Below are positions 57,450 to 64,000 of a DNA stretch of 64,000 nt, in pieces. The stretch comes from Opitutaceae bacterium (GTDB lineage Bacteria > Verrucomicrobiota > Verrucomicrobiia > Opitutales > Opitutaceae): NCBI GenBank assembly GCA_017994935.1, contig JAGOJU010000003.1:1-64000 (forward strand), read 5' to 3'. A model generated the notes under the pieces. The model was not told the origin of the DNA and searched no databases. It saw only the letters and a list, made by a program, of their open reading frames with translations. The position numbers and the translations under genes were made by a program. Numbering within the stretch: position 1 is the first letter of the stretch; every line of letters begins with the position of its first letter.

Positions 57450-58682
57450 ATGAGCAACGAAATTCTATCTGTCCTCGAGTACATGGAGAAGGAGAAGGGG
57501 ATCGGCCGTGCCGATATGATAGCGGCGATTGTCAATGCGATCAAGGCGGCCGCACTCAAAGGTGTTAATTCCGGCCAGGAGTTGAAGATAGAGATCAATC
57601 CCAAGAACGGGCAGCTGAAGGCCTGGTCCGTGCTCAAGGTGGTCGACTCCGTCAGCAACCCGCGCACTGAAATTCACGTTGAAAAGGCCCAGGCGCTCCA
57701 GCCGGGTGTGCAGATTGGGGAACTGATCGACCGGGAGATCGATCCCTCGACGCTGGGCCGGATCGCCGCCCAGACCGCCCGCCAGGCCGTCATGCAACGG
57801 CTGCGGCAGTTCGAAAAAGAGCGCATCTACGATGATTTCAAGGACATGGTGGGCAACATCGTGACCGGCACCGTGCGGCGCAAGGAGCGAAACGACATCT
57901 TCATCGATCTGGGCAAGGCCGAGGCCGTGCTGCCTGCCAAGGAGCAGGTTCCGGGCGAGGAGTACCAGGCAGGGGACCGCATACGCTGCCTCCTGCTCGA
58001 AATTGAAAACAGCCCGCGCGGCCCTGAACTTGTTCTAAGCCGGTCCTCCCCGCGTTTCGTCCGCCGGCTGTTTGAGGTGGAAGTCACCGAGATCGCCGAC
58101 GGCACCGTCAAGATCGAATCCTTTGCCCGTGAACCGGGATATCGCACGAAAATGGCGGTCACTTCCAGGGATCCCAAGGTGGATCCGGTCGGCGCCTGTG
58201 TCGGTGCCCGCGGCGCCCGTGTAAAGACCATCGTGCGCGAGCTGAATGGCGAAAAGATCGACATCATCAATTTCTACGCAGATCCGAAGCAGATGGTCAT
58301 CGAGGCCCTGCGTCCGGCGGTGCCCCGCGAACTCCAGTTCGACGAAAAGAACCGTCGAATCCTCATTCGTGTCGCCGCGGAGGACCTGGCGGTCGCCATC
58401 GGAAAGGGAGGCAAGAACGTCCGCCTCACCTCACGCCTCCTCGGATGGCGCCTCGAGGTCGAGGAATTCAAGACCCAGGTCGCAGATCCGCGCGCGTCCG
58501 GCATCAATACGCTAGTTTCGGCCTTCGGGTTCGATCCTGCTCTTGCCGGCAGGCTCTTCGCCATCGGCGTGACCTCCCCGGCGGCGTTCGAGGGCATGTC
58601 GACCGATGACCTGGTCAGCGCCAACTTCTCCCCTGAGGAAGCCGAAGCCATCATTGCCCGGGTGCACAGTCAGACACACTGA
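57450..58682 (+). CDS. nusA: Transcription termination/antitermination protein NusA
   Basis: A 410-residue RNA polymerase-binding protein. N-terminal domain 1-125 ([20 protein letters not shown]), S1 domain about 130-195 ([20 protein letters not shown]), KH1 and KH2 about 200-345 ([39 protein letters not shown]), and a short helix-hairpin-helix end ([20 protein letters not shown]). No Shine-Dalgarno is evident. rimP, which normally precedes nusA, is missing. A promoter and terminator lie just upstream. Confidence 0.96.
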   Translation: MSNEILSVLEYMEKEKGIGRADMIAAIVNAIKAAALKGVNSGQELKIEINPKNGQLKAWSVLKVVDSVSNPRTEIHVEKAQALQPGVQIGELIDREIDPSTLGRIAAQTARQAVMQRLRQFEKERIYDDFKDMVGNIVTGTVRRKERNDIFIDLGKAEAVLPAKEQVPGEEYQAGDRIRCLLLEIENSPRGPELVLSRSSPRFVRRLFEVEVTEIADGTVKIESFAREPGYRTKMAVTSRDPKVDPVGACVGARGARVKTIVRELNGEKIDIINFYADPKQMVIEALRPAVPRELQFDEKNRRILIRVAAEDLAVAIGKGGKNVRLTSRLLGWRLEVEEFKTQVADPRASGINTLVSAFGFDPALAGRLFAIGVTSPAAFEGMSTDDLVSANFSPEEAEAIIARVHSQTH

Positions 58683-58746
58683 AGTCCGCACCCCGCACCC
58701 ACCTCCACCTGACACACCTGACTACTTTCGCGCCCGGAAACAAACG

Positions 58747-61293
58747 ATGAGCATCCGTATCCACGAACTCGCAAAGCGACACAACATGGAGGGCAAGGAG
58801 ATGCTGGCCTTCCTAAAGGAGCGTGGCTACGTATCCGCGGACACCCGGTCGGTTTCCAGCACGGTCAACAAGATTTACGAGGAGGAAGTGGACAAGGAAT
58901 TCGCCTCGCGCGCGGCCAGCACAGCGGTCGCGGCCCCGTCCGTGGAGGAGCCCGCGGCTGAGACCACGGAAGCTGCCAAAGGCCCCGTCGGGACATTCGT
59001 AAAATCGAAGGAAGACATCACCCGTGAACGCGAGGAGGCCAGACTGGCCGCGAACGCCCCCGCGCGAACTCCCGCCGCCACTCCCTCCGCTCCGGCACCC
59101 ACACCGCCTCCACTTCCGGTAGCTCCTCCGCGTCCGCCCCTTTCTGCGCCTCCAGCGCTGCCGGCCCGACCACCAGCCGCCCCCCCGCCGACGGCGCGTG
59201 CCGTGCTGCCCTCACCTGTCGCGCCTCATCCTGTCCCCCCGCCTGCATCCGTACCCCTGCGCACACCTCCGTCGGCACCCCCACCCGCACCGGTGCCTCC
59301 TGCTCCCGTGGCAAGAACACCGGTTCATGTCCCTCCGGCCGTCAGCGTTCCGCCTCCCCTGACACCACCACCCTCGCTGCCTCCGCGACCCCTCCCTCCG
59401 CCGTCGTTGCCAAAACATCCCGGAGCCGCGCTCGCAACGCAGCCATTTGTTCCACCCGCGCAGCCCGCGGTGCCCGTCGCCACGTATACGCAGCAGGGAG
59501 ACCTCCGGATCATTCACATGAAGCCCCCGGTTGTCGTTCGCGATTTTGCGGCGGCGCTGGGACTGAAGCCGTTCAAGCTTATCTCCGAACTGATGGAGAT
59601 GGGGATTTTTGCGTCGATGACGCAGAGCCTTGAAGAGCCCATCGCCAGCAAGGTGGCGGAAAATCACGGTTTCGTTCTGGAAGTCAAGCATCGGGGCGAT
59701 GCCTCGACCCAGCAGGCCGCCAAGGAAAAGGAACGTGCGAAGCAGGTGAAGCCCGATGATGACGATTCCGCAAACCTCGTGCCGCGTCCTCCGGTCGTCT
59801 GCATCCTGGGCCACGTGGACCACGGCAAGACCTCCCTTCTCGATGCCATCCGCAAGGCGCATGTTGCGGAAGGAGAGGCAGGCGGCATCACCCAGCACAT
59901 CGGCGCCTACCAGATCGAGCATTCAGGAAGGAAAATCACATTCCTCGACACACCCGGCCACGCGGCATTCTCGAAAATGCGCGCCCGTGGCGCAAATGTG
60001 ACCGACATCGCCATCCTTGTCGTCGCAGCCGATGACGGTTTCATGCCTCAGACAGACGAGGCGCTCAAGCACGCCCAGAATGCCAAGGTCACGCTCATGG
60101 TTGCGGTCAACAAGATGGACGTGAAGGGCGCCAATCTCGATCGCGTCAAGACCCAGATGCAGGAACGCGGAATCGCAGCCGAAGACTGGGGCGGAGAGAC
60201 CGTCACGGTTCCGGTTTCAGCCATCAAGGGGACGGGCATCACCGAATTGCTCGACTACATCCTCCTTCAGGCAGACGTGCTCGAACTGAAGGCAAACCCG
60301 AAGGCAGAAGCCTCGGGCGTCATCATCGAATCCCAGGTCGACGTGGGTCGCGGCCCGCTCGCAACCGTCATTGTCCAACGCGGCACCCTCAAGATCGGCG
60401 ACGCTCTCGTATGCGGTCCCCATTGGGCAAAGGTCCGCGCCATGTTTGACGACCAGGGCAAGAATCTGAAGGAGGCTCCTCCCTCCACCCCCGTGCGCAT
60501 CATCGGATGGTCCGGCACCCCGGAGAGCGGCTCGCAGTTCCGCGCAGTGAAGAATCCCCGCGAAGCGGAAAAGCTCGCGGAGGAGGTCCAGCACGAGGCG
60601 CGCAAGGAGGCATCGAGTCAGGCCTCGCAACCCAAGAACGTCTCCGTGGAACAGTTGTTCGCGGACATTGCCGCCACCCAGAGCAAGACGCTCAAGGTCA
60701 TTGTCAAAACCGACGTCTTCGGTTCCTCCGAGGCCATCCGGAGCGTGCTCGAGGGCATCAAGAGCAACAAGGTCTCCCTCGAGGTCGTCTCCACCGATGT
60801 CGGCCTCGTCACCAAGAACGATGTCCTCATGGCAAGCGCGTCCAACGCGGTTGTCATCGGTTTCAACACCAAGCTCGAAAACGGGGTCACCCCCCTCGCC
60901 AAGCATCACAAGGTCAGGGTCGAAACCTATGGGATCATCTATGAGCTCGGCGACAAGGTGAGGGACATGATGGCCGATCTCCTTGATCCTGAAATCAAGG
61001 AGGTCCGCACGGGCGCCGCCGAGGTCCGGGCAACCTTCCCTCTCGCCAAGGGATTTGTCGCCGGCTGTCTGGTCACCGAGGGCAAGATCACCCGCAATTC
61101 CCGCGCCCGTGTCCGCCGCAAGAAGGACTCCGTCTACGAAGGCAAGGTCGATACGCTCAAGCGTTTCAAGGACGACGCCAACGAGGTGCGCGCAGGGCTG
61201 GAGTGCGGCATCAAGCTTGATGACTTCAACGGTTACGAGATCGGCGACGTGATCGAAGTCTTTGAAATCCAGAAAGTCAGGGCCTCGCTCTAG
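58747..61293 (+). CDS. infB: Translation initiation factor IF-2
   Basis: An 848-residue GTPase that delivers initiator tRNA to the 30S subunit. The start at 58747 ([20 protein letters not shown]) is preferred. N-terminal domain 1-50, a long Pro/Ala-rich linker (about 95-255), a second IF2-N-like domain (about 260-330, [20 protein letters not shown]), G domain with [34 protein letters not shown] and VNKMDVKGA, then domains II-IV. The C-terminal domain ends [20 protein letters not shown]. The proline-rich linker is compositionally extreme and creates long Gly-rich antisense frames. Confidence 0.97.
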   Translation: MSIRIHELAKRHNMEGKEMLAFLKERGYVSADTRSVSSTVNKIYEEEVDKEFASRAASTAVAAPSVEEPAAETTEAAKGPVGTFVKSKEDITREREEARLAANAPARTPAATPSAPAPTPPPLPVAPPRPPLSAPPALPARPPAAPPPTARAVLPSPVAPHPVPPPASVPLRTPPSAPPPAPVPPAPVARTPVHVPPAVSVPPPLTPPPSLPPRPLPPPSLPKHPGAALATQPFVPPAQPAVPVATYTQQGDLRIIHMKPPVVVRDFAAALGLKPFKLISELMEMGIFASMTQSLEEPIASKVAENHGFVLEVKHRGDASTQQAAKEKERAKQVKPDDDDSANLVPRPPVVCILGHVDHGKTSLLDAIRKAHVAEGEAGGITQHIGAYQIEHSGRKITFLDTPGHAAFSKMRARGANVTDIAILVVAADDGFMPQTDEALKHAQNAKVTLMVAVNKMDVKGANLDRVKTQMQERGIAAEDWGGETVTVPVSAIKGTGITELLDYILLQADVLELKANPKAEASGVIIESQVDVGRGPLATVIVQRGTLKIGDALVCGPHWAKVRAMFDDQGKNLKEAPPSTPVRIIGWSGTPESGSQFRAVKNPREAEKLAEEVQHEARKEASSQASQPKNVSVEQLFADIAATQSKTLKVIVKTDVFGSSEAIRSVLEGIKSNKVSLEVVSTDVGLVTKNDVLMASASNAVVIGFNTKLENGVTPLAKHHKVRVETYGIIYELGDKVRDMMADLLDPEIKEVRTGAAEVRATFPLAKGFVAGCLVTEGKITRNSRARVRRKKDSVYEGKVDTLKRFKDDANEVRAGLECGIKLDDFNGYEIGDVIEVFEIQKVRASL

Positions 61294-61401
61294 CCGCGGT
61301 AGTCCTGTTCACCGTCTCCGGTGACGTCCGGCCCGCTCCTCGCTGGTCGGACGCCCGCCTGTCCAGGGCGGGCGCGGCGCCACCCTTTTCCTGTCTCCAT
61401 C

Positions 61402-61794
61402 GTGTCCAACCGCACCTTACGCATCAACGAACTCGTCCAGCGGGAGATGAGCGACTTCCTCCGGAAAAAGTACCAGTCGGAGTCGGTCACCCTGACCATC
61501 ACCGCGGTGGAGGTCGCTTCCGACCTGCGCACGGGCAAGGCATTTGTCGGGGTGATCGGCGATGATGCGCATTGCCTCGACCGCCTGCGCTGGCTTCGCC
61601 GGCACCGTGAGGAAATCCGGCGCGAGTTGGGAAAGCGGGTGATACTCAAATGGAATCCACGCTGGGAATTCGTGCTCGACGACTCAGGCGACCGGGGTGC
61701 GCGCATCCTTCGCGCTCTCACGGAAATCGAGGAACACGATCGTAAGGCCAGCCAGCAGCGTGGAGAAGGCGAATCGGGAGCGGGTCCGGCGTGA
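61402..61794 (+). CDS. rbfA: Ribosome-binding factor A
   Basis: A 130-residue KH-fold protein needed for late 16S rRNA maturation. The GTG start at 61402 (VSNRTLRINELVQREMSDFL) gives the family N-terminus; the ATG at 61321 adds a Pro/Arg-rich stretch with no similarity. Core blocks are SVTLTITAVEVASDLRTGKA and LRWLRRHREEIRRELGKRVI. It sits between infB and nrnA, 1 bp before the latter. Confidence 0.9.
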   Translation: MSNRTLRINELVQREMSDFLRKKYQSESVTLTITAVEVASDLRTGKAFVGVIGDDAHCLDRLRWLRRHREEIRRELGKRVILKWNPRWEFVLDDSGDRGARILRALTEIEEHDRKASQQRGEGESGAGPA

Positions 61795-61795
61795 A

Positions 61796-62821
61796 ATGAA
61801 CGATCAGCCTTTGAACTCTCCTGGCTTTTCACGCCACTCGGCGTCCCTTGCCTCGCTCCTCGCTGAACTCAAGGGCAGGACCGTTGCCGTCGTCGGCCAC
61901 GCCCGCCCCGACGGGGATTGCATCGGATCGCAGGTGGCCCTCGCAACCGTCCTCCGCAACCAGGGGTGCAATGCCGTCTGCGTGAATGCGGACCGTGTGC
62001 CCCGCATCCTCAAGTTTCTCTGCGACGAAATGCCCTTCCTGAAGCCGGAGGAGGCCCCCGCCCATGCGTCCGCGATTTTTGTCGATTGCGCAGACGCTCT
62101 GCGCCCCGGCGAGGTCCTGTCCGCGCGTTACCCACGTCCGCTCGCCAATATCGATCACCACCTGTCGAACACGCGCTACGCCGAGAACAATTTCCTCGAG
62201 CCGTCAGCGGCCGCTACATGCGAGATGCTGGCCGGCATGTTTCTCGACTGCAAGCTGCCCATCGACCGTCTCACCGCCCAGGCCCTCTACACCGGAATTG
62301 TCACAGACACCGGACAGTTCTGCTTCAATTCCACTTCGCAGGACACCTTCGTGCTCGCAGCCGAGCTTGTCGCCCGGGGGGCGCAGCCGGCGGTGGTGGG
62401 AGGCGAACTGTACGACAACGAAACGCCCGGGAAGATGCAGCTCCTCCAGCGATTCCTTGCCTCTCTCAAGATGGAAAGCGGCGGACGGGTCTGCATCGGT
62501 GCGCTTCCGCTGGGCGTGTTCGAGGAGACCGGCGCCAGCCTTGAGGACACCGAGGGACTCGTCGACTACGCGCGCTCCATCCACGGCGTGGAAATCGGCG
62601 TGCTCATCGAAGAACGCGCCGGTGGCATCAAGGCCAGCCTCCGCGGCAAGGATCCTGCGTACCGCCTCGACCAGGTCGCGACCCTGTTCAATGGCGGCGG
62701 ACACGCCTGCGCTGCCGGACTGAGCCTCAAGGGAGTGACCTCCGCGGAGTTTCGCACGCGGCTCCTTGCGGCGCTGGACTCGCGGATCGCGGCGGTGGAA
62801 GCCACCGCTTCCGGAACCTGA
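61796..62821 (+). CDS. nrnA: DHH-family phosphoesterase, NrnA-like oligoribonuclease
   Basis: A 341-residue DHH/DHHA1 enzyme degrading short RNA oligonucleotides or pAp. The start at 61796 follows the rbfA stop by 1 bp. Metal-binding motifs are [44 protein letters not shown] and [11 protein letters not shown]; the DHHA1 substrate motif is [16 protein letters not shown]. The nrnA-truB-ribF order is common after rbfA. Confidence 0.93.
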   Translation: MNDQPLNSPGFSRHSASLASLLAELKGRTVAVVGHARPDGDCIGSQVALATVLRNQGCNAVCVNADRVPRILKFLCDEMPFLKPEEAPAHASAIFVDCADALRPGEVLSARYPRPLANIDHHLSNTRYAENNFLEPSAAATCEMLAGMFLDCKLPIDRLTAQALYTGIVTDTGQFCFNSTSQDTFVLAAELVARGAQPAVVGGELYDNETPGKMQLLQRFLASLKMESGGRVCIGALPLGVFEETGASLEDTEGLVDYARSIHGVEIGVLIEERAGGIKASLRGKDPAYRLDQVATLFNGGGHACAAGLSLKGVTSAEFRTRLLAALDSRIAAVEATASGT

Positions 62822-62823
62822 TC

Positions 62824-63552
62824 ATGATCGGAATCCAGAAAGACCTCGACGGCATCCTGCTGATCGACAAGCCCAGCGATCACACGTCGCACGACGTCGT
62901 GGCCCGTGTCCGGCGAAAGCTCGGCATGAAGCGAATCGGTCATGCGGGGACCCTGGACCCGATGGCAACCGGCTTGATGATCATGCTGGTGGGAAAAGCC
63001 ACAAGCGCCTCCCAATACCTGATCAGCCTCGACAAGGAATACGCCGGCACGATCAGGCTCGGCGAGGTGACCAATACCCAGGATGCCGAGGGTGAGGTGC
63101 TTGAACGGCGGCCTGTTCCCGCGTATTCGCAGGAGGAAATACTCGCGGCCGTGAAGACCTTTCTCGGCGACCAGTACCAGATGCCGCCAATGTTTTCCGC
63201 GATCAAGATCGACGGCGTTCCGCTCTACAAATCCGCACGCAAGGGGGAGGACGTGGAGCGGGAGCCACGGTTTGTCAGGGTCATGAGCTGGGATATCACG
63301 CGTTTCGCACCCACCGAACTCGACTTCGTCCTGAAATGCAGCAAGGGCACCTATGTCCGCACGCTCGCCAACGACCTAGGAGCAAAACTGGGATGCGGCG
63401 CCCATCTGGGCGCCCTTCGCCGGACCGCGACGAATGCCTTCCATGTTTCCCAGGCCCTGACCATCGAGCAGTTTGAAGCGATGTCCCGCTCGGAAATTGA
63501 ATCCCGTCTCATCCCGGTCAGATCCGCAATACCGCCGGGATTTGTCCTGTGA
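62824..63552 (+). CDS. truB: tRNA pseudouridine-55 synthase
   Basis: A 242-residue enzyme making pseudouridine 55 in the T-loop of tRNAs. The catalytic-aspartate motif is [20 protein letters not shown], with [20 protein letters not shown] before and [20 protein letters not shown] after. [20 protein letters not shown] is the family's substrate-binding block. It lacks a C-terminal PUA domain of full size, as in several shorter homologues. It overlaps ribF by 4 bp (GTGA). Confidence 0.96.
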   Translation: MIGIQKDLDGILLIDKPSDHTSHDVVARVRRKLGMKRIGHAGTLDPMATGLMIMLVGKATSASQYLISLDKEYAGTIRLGEVTNTQDAEGEVLERRPVPAYSQEEILAAVKTFLGDQYQMPPMFSAIKIDGVPLYKSARKGEDVEREPRFVRVMSWDITRFAPTELDFVLKCSKGTYVRTLANDLGAKLGCGAHLGALRRTATNAFHVSQALTIEQFEAMSRSEIESRLIPVRSAIPPGFVL

Positions 63553-64000
63553 ATTCCAAGCTGTCGTTCGCCAGTCCCCAGGAAGCGGCTCCGTTTCTTC
63601 GGAAGCCCCTTTACCTGGCAATCGGCATGTTCGACGGTGTGCACCGCGGCCATCAGGCGGTGGTCAAGAGTGCTATTGATGCCGCGCGGAGACACGGCGG
63701 CACCTCGGCTGTTCTCACGTTCTGGCCTCACCCCAGCGTCCTCTTCAAGCCCGACAATCCGGTGCGCCAATTGCAGACGCCGGAGTTCCGTGAACGTCTG
63801 CTCTTTTCACTGGACCTGGACGCCGTCATCACCCAGCCCTTCACCCGCGAATTTGCGTCCATCAAGGCGGAGCAGTTTCTTTCCACGCTGAAAGGATGGC
63901 TTCCGTTGCTCGCAGCGGTTTTCGTTGGCGACAACTGGCGCTTCGGAAATGGCCGCAGCGGAGATGTTCCCTTCCTCCAGGCCGAGGGCAAACGCCTCGG
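63549..64000 (+). CDS. ribF: Riboflavin kinase/FAD synthetase, 5' part only
   Basis: A GTG at 63549 overlaps the truB stop (GTGA) and opens a frame that runs off the window end. It encodes [20 protein letters not shown], the nucleotidyltransferase HxGH-type site of RibF, then [11 protein letters not shown] and [16 protein letters not shown]. About 150 residues of the adenylyltransferase domain are visible; the C-terminal kinase domain lies beyond the edge. It makes FMN and FAD from riboflavin. Confidence 0.93.
   Translation, partial: MNSKLSFASPQEAAPFLRKPLYLAIGMFDGVHRGHQAVVKSAIDAARRHGGTSAVLTFWPHPSVLFKPDNPVRQLQTPEFRERLLFSLDLDAVITQPFTREFASIKAEQFLSTLKGWLPLLAAVFVGDNWRFGNGRSGDVPFLQAEGKRL

Noticed and set aside
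59212..59922. Gly/Arg-rich minus-strand frame inside infB
   Set aside because: It is the complement of the Pro/Ala-rich IF-2 linker and part of the G domain, a typical artefact.

Overview
The window is a GC-rich piece of a bacterial chromosome that most resembles Verrucomicrobia of the Opitutaceae type. That placement is inferred from sulfatase-rich polysaccharide genes with signal peptides, a cytochrome-c-containing PQQ dehydrogenase, an unusually long PurA, cysteine-poor AccD and TraR/DksA proteins, and short palindromic repeats; no rRNA or other marker is present to confirm it. I saw no tRNA, rRNA or CRISPR array.

Layout. (1) 1-11.4 kb: a TPP riboswitch on the minus strand at the left edge controls a gene outside the window. 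It is followed by a sulfated-glycan locus: a minus-strand operon (two sulfatases and a PQQ/cytochrome c dehydrogenase) diverging from a sulfatase and a family 2 glycoside hydrolase. (2) 11.4-14 kb: a decayed patch with a palindromic element, a frameshifted AbiEii toxin, an IS110 transposase with an in-frame stop, and the 3' end of a fourth sulfatase, also with an in-frame stop. (3) 14-21.6 kb: a two-component system divergent from a three-gene operon encoding a secreted DUF3500 protein, a HupE/UreJ-like membrane protein and a TonB-dependent receptor. OmpR-type direct repeats lie between them. This is the best candidate for a little-described system, probably regulated uptake of a metal or metal complex. 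(4) 21.6-22.8 kb: a gene graveyard with a multiubiquitin-domain fragment running head-on into an Rhs tail fragment, plus repeats. (5) 22.8-34.5 kb: a membrane-anchored protein, an ABC ATPase and binding protein without a permease, hpt, uvrB, eno with a strong terminator, a receiver-only regulator, a HepT/MntA toxin-antitoxin pair whose antitoxin gene starts inside a repeat, an esterase, rlmI and an unlisted 45-residue membrane protein.

(6) 34.6-64 kb is mostly housekeeping. prfC, a D,D-carboxypeptidase, hemF, hemE and hemY run as one cluster, followed by ileS, a TraR/DksA-like gene, lspA, guaB and purA. Facing them is a minus-strand operon manC-ruvX-truA-comF-accD-folC. A MoeB-rhodanese protein, a class IV aminotransferase and a small HTH protein follow. 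The window ends in the translation cluster nusA-infB-rbfA-nrnA-truB-ribF (ribF cut by the edge). That cluster lacks rimP and has a promoter followed by an intrinsic terminator in the nusA leader, which suggests attenuation.

The glycan genes should act together outside the cytoplasm: sulfatases desulfate, GH2 trims, and the quinoprotein may oxidise released sugars or alcohols. The accessory regions carry most of the mutations and repeats, while the housekeeping half is compact and intact.
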